From the NCBI RefSeq assembly GCF_001605885.1, contig NZ_LRPE01000004.1, positions 124,001 to 188,000 of the forward strand: 64,000 nt of DNA, read 5' to 3'. The DNA is from Acinetobacter lactucae (GTDB lineage Bacteria; Pseudomonadota; Gammaproteobacteria; Pseudomonadales; Moraxellaceae). The notes under the pieces were generated by a model that saw only the letters and a program-made list of their open reading frames with translations, was not told where the DNA came from and ran no database searches. Position numbers and translations under genes: made by a program. Below, one piece after another: positions 18,632-27,995 of this stretch. Within the stretch, counting starts at the first letter, position 1. Every line of letters begins with the position of its first letter.

Positions 18632-19135
18632 TTAATCATTTAAGGACGTTTTTTGTTGTTTCTCTTGTCTCTTTTGCTCACGTCTTTGTTTAAAAAAATG
18701 ACTAAGTTGCTGAGCACATTTTTCTTGCAGACAACCATTCTGAAATGTAAACCTATGATTATAATAACCTTGCTGCAATAACTGGCGTGCACTCACCAAG
18801 GAACCTGCTTTAGGTTCGGGTGTGCCAAAAACTACATGTTTGATTCTTGCATGTACGAGCGCACCTACACACATAGTACATGGCTCAAGAGTGACATATA
18901 AAGTTGTATCCTCGGGTAATCGATAATTTTCTAAAGAGGAACACGCTGCACGGATAGCTTGAATTTCTGCATGTGCAGTTGGATCTAATAAAGTAATTGG
19001 AGCATTATAACCAGACCCAATTACTCGATTTTGACTCACCAGAACCGCTCCAACCGGGATCTCACCCTGCTGGGCAGCTAATTCAGCTTGCTCGTAAGCA
19101 AGCTGCATCCAGTATTCATCACTATATTCAGTCAT
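18632..19135 (-). CDS. tadA: tRNA-specific adenosine deaminase
   Basis: This zinc enzyme converts A34 to inosine in the tRNA-Arg(ACG) anticodon. The 167 residues contain the zinc and proton-shuttle motif HAE (H55, E57) and PCTMC (C86, C89). The C-terminal part has a Lys/Arg/Gln-rich tail (KQRREQKRQEKQQK), as in many TadA proteins. The start is at ATG 19135. Its neighbours are an enoyl-CoA hydratase-family gene upstream and the SRPBCC gene downstream. Confidence 0.96.
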   Translation of the reverse strand: MTEYSDEYWMQLAYEQAELAAQQGEIPVGAVLVSQNRVIGSGYNAPITLLDPTAHAEIQAIRAACSSLENYRLPEDTTLYVTLEPCTMCVGALVHARIKHVVFGTPEPKAGSLVSARQLLQQGYYNHRFTFQNGCLQEKCAQQLSHFFKQRREQKRQEKQQKTSLND

Positions 19136-19141
19136 TTATTT

Positions 19142-20266
19142 TTAGGTAATCACACCATGTTGTCTAAGTAAGGCATTCCAACTATCTATTGAAGTGACTG
19201 GTGGACAATCAGCCAATATACCTCTTAAGCTTAGATCATCACATTGCTTCCATTCTGGTGATAAGTCTTTATCCACCAAGCGTGCACGAACACCTTCCAC
19301 AAAGTCAGGATGACGTATTTTCCACTCAGAAATCTGAGCCTCTAGATCAAAGACTTCATCCCATGAGTGTACTTGTTTTCCCCACTGCCATAGTAACCAA
19401 GTAATTGCCGCAGTACTAGGAGATCCTTTTTGCAAGTTTTCACTCGCTTGACGCAACCAATCACTGCTCGCATCACGCAAACTAACAATCGCTTGATAAT
19501 CCTGCTCAAAATTGAAACCGCGGCAAACGCTACGAATCACATCAAGTGAGTTTTGCAATGGGCCTGCTGCAACAGGACGGTGCAAGCTATTTAAAGTATC
19601 ATCAATTGCTCGAAAATCACCTGCTGGATAATGAGCCCAATTAATATTTAAAACTTTTTGCAAAACATTATCACGTTGCGCTTCACAAATATGTGTTGCC
19701 CAACCAATACTATATGCTCCGGCAGCAGTCATGATTGAACCAGTTAAACCAGTAAACAAACCTATCGGACCACGATCCGCCAAGAAACGGCTTGCCCCAA
19801 CATCTGGATATAAACCAATATTAATTTCAGGCATTGCTAAACGAGAATATGGTGTGACTAAACGGAATGGTGCAGCCATAAACAAGCCCAAACCACCACC
19901 CATAACATAGCCTTCACCCCAAACAACAACTGGTTTAGCATAATTATGTAAGAGTAGATCTAAAGCATATTCCTGTTGGAAGAACTTATTTGCGGTATCT
20001 ACTTCTTGATTAATAACAAGTTGACGTAATTTCCTAACGTCACCACCTGCACAAAAAGCTTTTGGTGTCGTTGAGTCTAACCAAATTGCTTTAACCTGTT
20101 CATCGTCACGGAAATCTTCAAATACACGCAATAATGCCGTTACGATTGATTCGTCTAAAGCATGTAACGATTTAGGACGATTCAAACGTACTATACGCCA
20201 GCCGTTTTTTGCTTCTTCAACCACCAAGTCCGGGTGATAGTTATTTACATTGGGAGAGTTCATCAT
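19142..20266 (-). CDS. Enoyl-CoA hydratase/isomerase-family protein (3-hydroxyisobutyryl-CoA hydrolase-like)
   Basis: This crotonase-fold protein has 374 residues. It shows the oxyanion-hole motif [12 protein letters not shown] and the second motif [21 protein letters not shown], followed by [19 protein letters not shown]. The long C-terminal extension and the [17 protein letters not shown] pattern fit the 3-hydroxyisobutyryl-CoA hydrolase subgroup (valine catabolism). No valine-pathway genes are adjacent, so another acyl-CoA could be the substrate. The ATG overlaps the ung stop (ATGA), so the two are translationally coupled. Confidence 0.85.
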   Translation of the reverse strand: MMNSPNVNNYHPDLVVEEAKNGWRIVRLNRPKSLHALDESIVTALLRVFEDFRDDEQVKAIWLDSTTPKAFCAGGDVRKLRQLVINQEVDTANKFFQQEYALDLLLHNYAKPVVVWGEGYVMGGGLGLFMAAPFRLVTPYSRLAMPEINIGLYPDVGASRFLADRGPIGLFTGLTGSIMTAAGAYSIGWATHICEAQRDNVLQKVLNINWAHYPAGDFRAIDDTLNSLHRPVAAGPLQNSLDVIRSVCRGFNFEQDYQAIVSLRDASSDWLRQASENLQKGSPSTAAITWLLWQWGKQVHSWDEVFDLEAQISEWKIRHPDFVEGVRARLVDKDLSPEWKQCDDLSLRGILADCPPVTSIDSWNALLRQHGVIT

Positions 20267-20976
20267 GCGTCCAATTGCCAGTCTATGGGCTCAATGCCAT
20301 GTTGTTTCAAATATTGATTTGTTTTTGAAAACACTTTGCATCCAAAAAATCCTCCTCTATTTGCAGCAAGAGGTGATGGATGTGCGGCCGTTAAAACCAA
20401 GTGTTTATCTCTATTTATACGTTGTCCTTTGCGCTGTGCATAAGCACCCCACAAAATAAATACTATATGCTGTCTTTGTTCATTTAGAACATCAATGACT
20501 TCATCAGTAAAGGCTTCCCAACCCTGCTTTTGATGTGAAGTCGGCTGACCAGCTTCAACTGTAAGCACACTGTTAAGTAAAAGCACACCTTGTTTCGCCC
20601 ATTTTGTTAAATCACCATGGCGAGGAGCAGGAATACCCAAATCTGTATGTAACTCATGAAAAATATTGCGCAAAGATGGTGGTAATGCAATACCTTTTTG
20701 AACAGAGAAACTTAAACCATTGGCCTGGTTTGGCCCGTGATACGGATCTTGTCCTAAAATCACAACTTTCACATCAGCCAATGGTGTAGTATTTAAAGCA
20801 TTAAAAATCTGCTTACTCGGCGGATATATTATTTTTTGAGCTTGTTTCTGCTGAAATAAGAAATCGCGCAAGCTATCCATTTGAGGACTTAATAGAAAAG
20901 GTACTAAAGATCTTTTCCAACTTTCTTCTAATTGAACTTTACTGAGTTTATCTTGCTGTTGCTCAGTTAATTGCAT
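20263..20976 (-). CDS. ung: Uracil-DNA glycosylase
   Basis: This enzyme removes uracil from DNA to start base-excision repair. The catalytic water-activating motif GQDPYHG is present (Asp about 77), as are [10 protein letters not shown] and the leucine-loop [14 protein letters not shown]. The ATG at 20976 is preferred over one at 20985: AGGA then lies 8 bases upstream, while it would touch the earlier ATG. The protein has 237 residues, close to E. coli Ung. Its stop overlaps the start of the following hydratase-family gene. Confidence 0.96.
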   Translation of the reverse strand: MQLTEQQQDKLSKVQLEESWKRSLVPFLLSPQMDSLRDFLFQQKQAQKIIYPPSKQIFNALNTTPLADVKVVILGQDPYHGPNQANGLSFSVQKGIALPPSLRNIFHELHTDLGIPAPRHGDLTKWAKQGVLLLNSVLTVEAGQPTSHQKQGWEAFTDEVIDVLNEQRQHIVFILWGAYAQRKGQRINRDKHLVLTAAHPSPLAANRGGFFGCKVFSKTNQYLKQHGIEPIDWQLDA

Positions 20977-21029
20977 TAATGTCATCCTAGATCAATTTTC
21001 AATTCTACAAATACTGTAAGTAATTCGAT

Positions 21030-21626
21030 TTATACTTCGACTTGTAAATCAACTTGAGGATTATTAAATTTAACCCCTTTTTTCAAGTCTTCATACATTT
21101 GTGGATTTGCCCACTCTATCTGAATTTGTTCTGAAAAAACAATTCCATCAAGACTTAAAATGCCCATTTGTTCGTTTTGAATATCTTCAATAAAGCTTTG
21201 AGCATATCCAGTATCAGTCTCATGAACAATGACCGAATAAACCTCAACATCACCTTCCCCATTTTGAGTGACTGTTGATTGCAAAACTTGCTGAGCTAGA
21301 TAAAAGAAGATACGTGAAAACTGTTCAGCTGACGGTGAAACGGGCAAAGAAATCCAACGAGCACTAAAAGTCTGACAAGCATCAATATATTGAGAATCAT
21401 CTTTTTCCCAAAAGCAGATTGCATGATCAAAACTGTCGAAAAGATCTTTTATTACTCCCTTTAGGAGTCCAAAATCATAAACCATTTGCCCATGATCTAA
21501 TTTCGAAGCTTTAAGCAATAACTCAACTTTATAGCTATGTCCATGAATTGATCGCTTACAACGATCCGATGTACAGTTACGTACAACATGTGCATTTTCA
21601 AACTTAAATAACTTACGAATTAACAT
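21030..21626 (-). CDS. 6-pyruvoyl-tetrahydropterin synthase / QueD-family protein
   Basis: This is a T-fold enzyme of the QueD family (6-carboxytetrahydropterin synthase, queuosine/preQ0 pathway). Zinc ligands H13, H28 and H30 are in place, a nucleophilic cysteine lies at C23 (SDRCKRSIHGH), the Asp-His pair is D67-H68, and the catalytic Glu is in VHETDTGY. At 198 residues it is markedly longer than E. coli QueD (about 120). The extra length lies in an insertion near 75-125 and a C-terminal tail of roughly 40 residues. No other que gene is adjacent. Function is probable but not assured. Confidence 0.8.
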   Translation of the reverse strand: MLIRKLFKFENAHVVRNCTSDRCKRSIHGHSYKVELLLKASKLDHGQMVYDFGLLKGVIKDLFDSFDHAICFWEKDDSQYIDACQTFSARWISLPVSPSAEQFSRIFFYLAQQVLQSTVTQNGEGDVEVYSVIVHETDTGYAQSFIEDIQNEQMGILSLDGIVFSEQIQIEWANPQMYEDLKKGVKFNNPQVDLQVEV

Positions 21627-21854
21627 GTGCCAAATCGATCATTCCTTCTAAGAACATTATTATAAAGCAAAAGACGAAAATTTCGCACCACTTTTCAATT
21701 AGAAACAATTAGCAAAAAGTATGATAAGACTTGTGAAGAAACATTGAATATAAACATATAGAAAGTTTGTACTTACTTTAACGCTTAACTTGAGAAAAAT
21801 TTATAATTACAAACTTCAAAAAACATCCAAAGAAAATAAATCATAAATTTTCAA

Positions 21855-22814
21855 TTAGTTAAACGGTGCTATATTTCTAGAATATACATAAACCTGCTTA
21901 TCACTGCGCATTAAGGCACTTGTAAACTGTCTTTTTCTATTATTCAACACAACCTCGATTTGTGCCTGAAAAAAGTTCGACTTCACATCTAAAAGGCTAT
22001 TAACTTCAGTTTTATTCTGCACATCAACTGCCGAAAAAGCAGCCAATTGCCATAATTCATCAATATTTTGAAAGAATTTTAAATTTTGTTGGCGTAATTG
22101 AAGTTCTTTTTCTATAGCTCCTAAATCTAATTTTTGATCTATACTCGCTAATACCAATGGTGATGCGGTATTAATATTCACTTTTGTATTTTCAGGCAAT
22201 GCAGAAATGTACGGTGCGATTAAATCATATTTCTTGCCTTCAAAACCCCTGACCAGTTTCAGCTCTTCAATACGATGGAATTTTGCATTTGAAGCTAAAT
22301 AACCAGGATCAAGCCCTTCATAATAATTACCTTCTGCCCCCATAGGACCGCTTGGTTCTTCATCTGGATCTTGCCAATCAATAACTGCTTGACTTAACTC
22401 TGCTGGCAATCCTACACGCACAAGCAATCGCTCAAACCAATTTTTAGCAGCTTCGTTTACCTTGCCTTCATTGGTCGTTAAATTGTTTAGATTAAATTTT
22501 CCTGACTCATCTAGTAAGCGCCCCGATACAGCTCCATTTTCTATTGGAAAAGGTGGCATCGGCTGAGCCCAGCTTTCTTTTAAATGATCAATACCACCAG
22601 CATTATTAGTATCTTGAATTAATAATTCAGAAAAAAAAGCTTCTGCACTTTTTGCATAGAGTAATGACTGATTTTGACGTATCAAATAACCCGTATTTTC
22701 CATCGTATTTGTTTGATGCTTTGCGATAGAGGCAGCCAAAATTGTAGCCAATGCAACCATAATCAAAATTGTGAGTAACGCTACGCCTCGCTGACTCTTT
22801 TTATAGCGTACCAT
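21855..22814 (-). CDS. gspK: Type II secretion minor pseudopilin GspK
   Basis: This is the tip pseudopilin of the type II secretion pseudopilus, 319 residues. A prepilin-type N-terminus (KKSQRGVALLTILIMVALATILAA) is followed by the large GspK-specific domain with the INTASPLVLASI motif and a DWQDPDEEPSGPMGAE calcium-site-like acidic stretch. The position-5 glutamate of ordinary pseudopilins is absent, as is normal for GspK. Its ATG overlaps the gspJ stop by one base. It is the last gene of gspH-I-J-K. Confidence 0.93.
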   Translation of the reverse strand: MVRYKKSQRGVALLTILIMVALATILAASIAKHQTNTMENTGYLIRQNQSLLYAKSAEAFFSELLIQDTNNAGGIDHLKESWAQPMPPFPIENGAVSGRLLDESGKFNLNNLTTNEGKVNEAAKNWFERLLVRVGLPAELSQAVIDWQDPDEEPSGPMGAEGNYYEGLDPGYLASNAKFHRIEELKLVRGFEGKKYDLIAPYISALPENTKVNINTASPLVLASIDQKLDLGAIEKELQLRQQNLKFFQNIDELWQLAAFSAVDVQNKTEVNSLLDVKSNFFQAQIEVVLNNRKRQFTSALMRSDKQVYVYSRNIAPFN

Positions 22815-23512
22815 TATGCCCCTCCTTCTTTGGAGAGAGATAAATTCCCTTGATTTAAGCTATAAATCCACTCATAACTTACTCCTGCAACGGTGAGTTG
22901 TATTTTTATTCCTTTCGGTAACTTTCTAAACTCTTCAGGTTTTGTGGGATCAAGATTAATCTCTGGCCATCTTGTCACTTCCTGCGGTGTCAACACTATA
23001 ACTTCAAATTGTTCTACTTGGCTCAACAGCGTACTTGATAAAGGTTGCTCTTTGTTTGAAGTATTTAAATTACTATATTTAAGACGATAAAGCTTTTTTT
23101 GATCAGGATCATATCGATATTCAATACGCTCAAAAGGTGATAATCCTTGCTTTAAGGGATCAGTAACACCAGCTTTACTAAAGCGAAGAACTTGGTTGTC
23201 AAGCTCTAGAGCTGGATGTAACTGTCCGCCTTGATTAGCCGATAACGGTATAATTTGCAATGAATCCCGTAAAACTTGCTGATAAGCATCTTGTAATTCA
23301 AATAACTTTACTTCATGTTGAGCATTACGATCTCGGACCTTTAATAAATAATCAAAAACCTTCCACCCCAACAAAGATAAAATGGCAAAAATTGCAATTG
23401 CAACTAAAAGCTCAACTAAAGTAAATCCTGAGGCACGAATTAATCGAGCACTGCTCGATCGTGCCGCAAGACTTGAAGTTTCTCTTCGGAAGCTATATTT
23501 ATTGTTTATCAT
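22814..23512 (-). CDS. gspJ: Type II secretion minor pseudopilin GspJ
   Basis: This pseudopilin of 232 residues has a prepilin-peptidase site and hydrophobic helix GFTLVELLVAIAIFAILSLLGW (from about residue 29), preceded by an unusually long basic and Ser-rich leader of about 28 residues. The C-terminal domain has the GspJ pattern ending in IYSLNQG. A shorter leader with a later start is not offered by any in-frame ATG before the helix. Stop and start codons overlap with its neighbours by one base on both sides. Confidence 0.92.
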   Translation of the reverse strand: MINNKYSFRRETSSLAARSSSARLIRASGFTLVELLVAIAIFAILSLLGWKVFDYLLKVRDRNAQHEVKLFELQDAYQQVLRDSLQIIPLSANQGGQLHPALELDNQVLRFSKAGVTDPLKQGLSPFERIEYRYDPDQKKLYRLKYSNLNTSNKEQPLSSTLLSQVEQFEVIVLTPQEVTRWPEINLDPTKPEEFRKLPKGIKIQLTVAGVSYEWIYSLNQGNLSLSKEGGA

Positions 23513-23892
23513 TATTTTGCTTTCATTGGATAATTAAAAAATACTAAGTGAGTAATACCATTTTGAATTTTCCCTTTATCAGAATCATATAAGCTAATTT
23601 GCAAATTTACTTTCTGAACATTCGGGCTAATTGTGGATTGTGCAGATTTATCAATCTGCCAAGTTTCACCTTGGGAAGTAACCTGCTTACTTTGCGTACC
23701 TTCAAGCCATTCCTGATTTATCTCCATTAAAGCAACTTCATTCATTGCTACAAATTGAGCTTTTGTTCTAAGAATTGCATTTGAGGTAGATTGAGTGTAC
23801 TGCATGGCTACTTTAGTTAGCGCGACAGCCGCCACTGCAAAAATTGCTAAAGCAACCATTACTTCTAATAGAGTAAAACCTTTAAATTTCAT
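23512..23892 (-). CDS. gspI: Type II secretion minor pseudopilin GspI
   Basis: This is a minor pseudopilin of 126 residues with the short basic leader MKFKG cut before FTLLEVMVALAIFAVAAVAL. The GspI-typical NEVALMEI segment follows, and the protein ends shortly after a strand-rich domain. It overlaps gspH by 11 bases, so it is translated in step with it. GspI nucleates the GspI-J-K tip complex of the pseudopilus. Confidence 0.93.
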   Translation of the reverse strand: MKFKGFTLLEVMVALAIFAVAAVALTKVAMQYTQSTSNAILRTKAQFVAMNEVALMEINQEWLEGTQSKQVTSQGETWQIDKSAQSTISPNVQKVNLQISLYDSDKGKIQNGITHLVFFNYPMKAK

Positions 23893-24436
23893 TTATTTTA
23901 CCCAAATGATCAATTTGTATTTCTGAACCAATTGGTTTTTGTTCAAAGTAAAACTGTATTTTCACCGTTTTAGCTTCGCCATTGCCAAACCAGATTAGCT
24001 GAGGAGTTTGTCCTCCAATTAAATCCGTATTTGTAGCTTTTGAATAGTTCTGCTCATCTAAAGGTTGTACCGTAAACGATACATGTTTAGGTAATCGCCG
24101 CGTAGTAAATTCTGAATATTTTTGCCAGCGATTTTTTAAATCTTGAACCTGCAATTTACTCTGGTCGTGATACTCATACAATTCATAAGAAAAAGGTGAA
24201 ACATCGGTTTCACTCAGAGTAGATAGAGCTAGAACACGAGACTGATCAAGCGATTCTTTACCAATTTTATGCATATCAAGCAAAAATAATTCTCTTGCTT
24301 GCATTGCTTTCTTTTGGTCAACTCCACCTATGTTGAGTACAACTAGAGAGGTCATAATCGTCATAATAACAATCACCACCATTACTTCTATGAGAGTAAA
24401 ACCTTTTTGGGATTTAAGTGGTGATTGAGACTTCAT
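23882..24436 (-). CDS. gspH: Type II secretion minor pseudopilin GspH
   Basis: This pseudopilin of 184 residues has the leader ending KSQKG before FTLIEVMVVIVIMTIMTSLVVLNIGG and a C-terminal domain closing with WFGNGEAKTVKIQFYFEQKPIGSEIQIDHLGKI, a GspH/FimT-type strand pattern. It opens the gspHIJK cluster and lies 6 bases after a TetR-type gene. The remaining T2SS genes (C-G, L, M) are not in the window. Confidence 0.9.
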   Translation of the reverse strand: MKSQSPLKSQKGFTLIEVMVVIVIMTIMTSLVVLNIGGVDQKKAMQARELFLLDMHKIGKESLDQSRVLALSTLSETDVSPFSYELYEYHDQSKLQVQDLKNRWQKYSEFTTRRLPKHVSFTVQPLDEQNYSKATNTDLIGGQTPQLIWFGNGEAKTVKIQFYFEQKPIGSEIQIDHLGKINEI

Positions 24437-24442
24437 ATCGAC

Positions 24443-25057
24443 CTAAGCATATTGCTCAACAGCTTGTTTAGGTAAGGCTAATGCCTGATCAATATAAGCC
24501 ACTCTTAAAGTGTCTCTTGAACCTAAATATCGTTGATAAAAACTTGAATTGAGAATAGCTGCCGCGCCATGAGTTAATGACCAAATAGAAGCAAGATAAT
24601 CTCGTGTAGGCATATTGCTTTGAATAGATTCTAAATAGTGGTCTGTCATGCGAATGATAATTCGCAATCTCTGTTTACGCACCTGATAAAGTTCGTGGAA
24701 AAGATGATGTACACCTTGAGCAGTAATCGACAATTTTTCTTCAATTTGATGAAATAAAACTGTTCGTTCAGGATGATGTAAATGATGCAACATAAAAAAG
24801 GCCAAATGTTCTGGAAAGGCCTTTTCAGTATCTTGAACCATTTCAAGTAACATACGCTCATTACGAATAATCAACAGCATGTACAACTCATCTTTACTTT
24901 GAAAGTGTTTGTACAGAGTTCCTTTTGCTAAATCAAGCTCAGCAGCCAGGACATCAAGTGTCATGCCAGCTTCGCCATTTTCTAGCAATAATTGTTCCGC
25001 AACCTGAAATATTAATACTTCTCTTGCTCGGAACTGAGCCTGACGATCCATCTTCAC
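24443..25057 (-). CDS. TetR-family transcriptional regulator
   Basis: This 204-residue regulator has an N-terminal helix-turn-helix (MTLDVLAAELDLAKGTLYKHFQSKDELYML) and a helical ligand domain. The start is either GTG 25057 (AGAGAG 7 bases upstream) or ATG 25051. It lies between tatD and gspH in one same-strand series, with only 6 bases to gspH. It may therefore be co-transcribed with the secretion genes. No palindromic operator was evident in the short gap upstream. The ligand is unknown. Confidence 0.85.
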   Translation of the reverse strand: MKMDRQAQFRAREVLIFQVAEQLLLENGEAGMTLDVLAAELDLAKGTLYKHFQSKDELYMLLIIRNERMLLEMVQDTEKAFPEHLAFFMLHHLHHPERTVLFHQIEEKLSITAQGVHHLFHELYQVRKQRLRIIIRMTDHYLESIQSNMPTRDYLASIWSLTHGAAAILNSSFYQRYLGSRDTLRVAYIDQALALPKQAVEQYA

Positions 25058-25087
25058 GCAATTACTCTCTTATATAGTTTCTATAAT

Positions 25088-25861
25088 CTAAATCGCTTTT
25101 AGCAAGTTCTCAAAATTTTGTGAGGTGATCATTGCAATTTCCTCAACCGATTTATCATATACATCACTGAGCGCTTTGGCTACATAAGGCACATATTTTG
25201 GTTCATTTGTTTTACCGCGATATGGAACTGGTGCTAAATATGGACTATCTGTTTCAATTAAAAGACGATCTAGTGGCACTTGCTTAGCTACATCCCGCAA
25301 ATCTTGTGCATTTTTAAATGACACAATACCTGAAAAAGAAATGTAATAGCCACAATCAAGCACAGCTTTAGCAGTTTCCCAATCTTCAGTAAAACAATGC
25401 AGAATCCCATGTGTTGAGTGTTCAGCACGAATAATATCTACCGTATCATGCTTTGCTGATCGGGTATGAACGACAACTGGTTTTTTTACAATTTTTGAAG
25501 CCTGGATATGTCTTGCAAAACATGCCTTTTGCTCCTCAATAAAATCTGTACTGTGATAATAATCCAGTCCAGTTTCACCTAAAGCCCACACTTTTTCTGA
25601 TTGAGCCAATTCAACCAAATATTCAGTTGTTGCACGAGCCATTGTGTCCACATCCTCACAAGGATGTACGCCTACCGTATAACCTACATCAGCATGTTTC
25701 TTTGCAATTTCAGCTAGTGCAATATGGTCATCCAGATCAACGGAAATTGCCATAAACTTAGACACTCCTTCTGCTCGCGCTGCTGCAAGCGCAAGGTCCA
25801 GATCACCGTTATAAGGCGTTAAATCTAACATCGTTAAATGGCAATGCGTATCAACAAACAC
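25088..25861 (-). CDS. tatD: TatD-family metal-dependent hydrolase
   Basis: This is a TIM-barrel hydrolase (3'-5' DNase/RNase family) of 257 residues. Metal-binding motifs are VDTHCHL at the N-terminus, GETGLDYYH, VVHTRSA, HCFTEDW and ETDSPYLAP. It starts with GTG at 25861, with AGGAAAG just upstream. The order holB-pilZ-tatD is the same as in Pseudomonas, so it may equally be called YcfH-like. Confidence 0.92.
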   Translation of the reverse strand: MFVDTHCHLTMLDLTPYNGDLDLALAAARAEGVSKFMAISVDLDDHIALAEIAKKHADVGYTVGVHPCEDVDTMARATTEYLVELAQSEKVWALGETGLDYYHSTDFIEEQKACFARHIQASKIVKKPVVVHTRSAKHDTVDIIRAEHSTHGILHCFTEDWETAKAVLDCGYYISFSGIVSFKNAQDLRDVAKQVPLDRLLIETDSPYLAPVPYRGKTNEPKYVPYVAKALSDVYDKSVEEIAMITSQNFENLLKAI

Positions 25862-25878
25862 TTTTCTTTCCTATTTAA

Positions 25879-26220
25879 TTACATGGTATAACTTGGACGA
25901 TCTAGAGACATACTACCAGCCAAAACTCGTTCTGCCTCAGTTTTATAATAAATTCCCTTATCTCCACTTAACTGAATAGCAAAACCTTGAGGTTTAAATC
26001 CACTTTGTTTATGGGAGATCCAGATTACTTTGCCTGTTAGAGGAATTTTTTGAGACTGCTCAGGCAAAGTTGCCAAAATGAAAATTTCTTGCCCCATCTT
26101 TACCTTTTGTTTTGATGGTACGAATAGGCCCCCACCTTGCACATAACCCATATAGCTTGCTTGCAAAGTAGCTTTATCAGGAATATTTACCTGAATAATC
26201 CCCCCCATTTGCGGCTGCAT
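25879..26220 (-). CDS. pilZ: Type IV pilus protein PilZ
   Basis: This 113-residue, single-domain PilZ protein is needed for type IV pilus assembly. It carries the GGLFVPS and PLTGKVIWIS-GF---GFAIQL strands and ends in DRPSYTM, as the Pseudomonas PilZ does. It lacks the RxxxR and D/NxSxxG c-di-GMP-binding motifs, so it is the PilB/FimX-interacting type rather than a c-di-GMP receptor. AAGGGG lies just before the ATG. The gene sits 10 bases after holB. Confidence 0.93.
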   Translation of the reverse strand: MQPQMGGIIQVNIPDKATLQASYMGYVQGGGLFVPSKQKVKMGQEIFILATLPEQSQKIPLTGKVIWISHKQSGFKPQGFAIQLSGDKGIYYKTEAERVLAGSMSLDRPSYTM

Positions 26221-26230
26221 TATCTTCCCC

Positions 26231-27211
26231 TTAAATGTTCATTAACGTTATAAACAACTGATCTATAATTAATTGACTTTGTACATTTTGCTCAACAAGC
26301 TTTTTTGCTTGTTGTAGTTCATTATAAATATTAAATAAGCTTTCTAAATCATAATATGGACTTAACTGATCAAAATCTAAATCCGTATTTTTCTGTGGTT
26401 GATTTAGCTTGACACAAATTAAATCTCCCAACAAGTATTCAAAAAGCATCATAAAATCACTAAAACTTAACTCTTTTTGCCATTTGCCTGAGAAAAATAA
26501 AGGCATATTTTTTTGCGCTACAATTTTAAGCCAATCATTTAAGAAAGTTTGTCGTTTAGTAAACCAATCACTTTTTGCAATTTCTATGGCTTGTAAAGGC
26601 ATATCATTGGATAAGCCAAGGAGTAAATCAGGTTGCACTTCGGCAATTTCAGATAAATGCTCATTTAAATATGAAGTAGCTTGCTCATATGAAATACGAT
26701 CTAATGCAAAATGTTGTAGTCGGCTGCGAATAGTAGCTGGTAATTTAAGGTAGTGATCAGCCAGCAAGATTAAAACAACTCGTTCACCAGGCTCTTCTAA
26801 AGTCTTTAGTAAAGCATTTGAAGATGCTAAATTAAGTGCCTCAGCAGGTTCAATCACGATAACACGCCAACCTTCTCCCGTTTGTTGTACGAAAGGTAGT
26901 AAGTCACGTATCTTTTCTATTTTAATTTTTGCATTCTGCTTTTTATTTTCTTCATCCGTTGTGATATGAACATAATTGGGATGAGTGTCTGATTTTAACC
27001 ATTGACAACTGCTACATTCCCCGCAAGGGCCTTGCAACTGCTTATTTAAACAAAGTACCCATGCTAAAAAATGTTTAGCAAAAGCATGTTTTCCGCAACC
27101 TTGCTTGCCGTAAAATAAAAGACCATGACCAATATTGGGAAACCTTGTTGTCAAGGTTTCCCATGTTGTTTGCTGCCAAGGATAAACCTTTGAAGTTACA
27201 TTCGGATTCAT
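26231..27211 (-). CDS. holB: DNA polymerase III delta-prime subunit
   Basis: This is the clamp-loader subunit of replication, 326 residues. A P-loop-like GKQGCGKHAFAKHF and the zinc-binding cysteines CGECSSC with an upstream Cys (VLCLN) are present, as are the SRC-like sensor NALLKTLEEPGE and TIRSRLQHF. The ATG lies close behind kdsB (13 bases). It is part of the leftward kdsB-holB-pilZ-tatD series. Confidence 0.93.
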   Translation of the reverse strand: MNPNVTSKVYPWQQTTWETLTTRFPNIGHGLLFYGKQGCGKHAFAKHFLAWVLCLNKQLQGPCGECSSCQWLKSDTHPNYVHITTDEENKKQNAKIKIEKIRDLLPFVQQTGEGWRVIVIEPAEALNLASSNALLKTLEEPGERVVLILLADHYLKLPATIRSRLQHFALDRISYEQATSYLNEHLSEIAEVQPDLLLGLSNDMPLQAIEIAKSDWFTKRQTFLNDWLKIVAQKNMPLFFSGKWQKELSFSDFMMLFEYLLGDLICVKLNQPQKNTDLDFDQLSPYYDLESLFNIYNELQQAKKLVEQNVQSQLIIDQLFITLMNI

Positions 27212-27224
27212 TAAAAATTAACGC

Positions 27225-27986
27225 TTATTCAAAAGATTCAACAGGCATATTATTTAACCGATCAAGATCAGCTTGTGTGTCCACACCGGGTGGTAAATTT
27301 GCTTCGGCTACAGCAATTGCAATTCGATGACCATTTTCTAAAACACGTAATTGTTCAAGACTCTCAAGCCTTTCAAGCTTACCCATATCCCATGTTACAT
27401 ATTCTTGTAATAAGTTGACTCGATAAGCATATAAACCTAAATGGCGAAATGCTTGTGAATGTAAATTCTGTTCATCATGCTTAGCCCCATCTCGATCATA
27501 AGGAATGGTAGCCCGACTAAAATATAAAGCTTCATTTTGTTTTGACATGACTACTTTTACAATACTGTCACGCTGGAACTCATCTAAGGTATGAATCGGC
27601 TCACACAACGTAGACATTGAACAATTCGGTTTATCAACCAAAAGTTTTGCAACTTGCTGAACAAGTTGAGCTGGTAATAAAGGCTCATCTCCTTGAACAT
27701 TTACAATAATATCATCTGCATCCCAGCCCTTAATACGAGCCACCTCACTTAAACGGTCTGTACCTGAAGGATGATCAGCGCTAGTAAGAACCACATCTAT
27801 TCCATCTGCACGACAAATCTCAGCAATACGTTCATCATCTGTTGCCACACACAGATCATCAAAACCTTCGACTTTTTTTGCCTGATCCACTACACGCAAA
27901 ATCATAGGACGGTTATGAATAAGCAACAATGGTTTACCTGGCAAACGCGAGCTTGAGAAGCGCGCTGGAATGACGATGTGTTTCAT
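27225..27986 (-). CDS. kdsB: 3-deoxy-manno-octulosonate cytidylyltransferase
   Basis: This enzyme activates KDO as CMP-KDO for the lipid A inner core. The 253 residues include the N-terminal [14 protein letters not shown] nucleotide motif, [16 protein letters not shown] and the closing [14 protein letters not shown]. It follows lpxK by 9 bases, placing the KDO activation and lipid A 4'-kinase genes together. Confidence 0.97.
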   Translation of the reverse strand: MKHIVIPARFSSSRLPGKPLLLIHNRPMILRVVDQAKKVEGFDDLCVATDDERIAEICRADGIDVVLTSADHPSGTDRLSEVARIKGWDADDIIVNVQGDEPLLPAQLVQQVAKLLVDKPNCSMSTLCEPIHTLDEFQRDSIVKVVMSKQNEALYFSRATIPYDRDGAKHDEQNLHSQAFRHLGLYAYRVNLLQEYVTWDMGKLERLESLEQLRVLENGHRIAIAVAEANLPPGVDTQADLDRLNNMPVESFE

Positions 27987-27995
27987 TTTTTCTAC

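Noticed and set aside
21675..21685. CGAAAATTTCG palindrome upstream of the QueD-like gene
   Set aside because: It is short, AT-rich and isolated, so chance is the simplest explanation.
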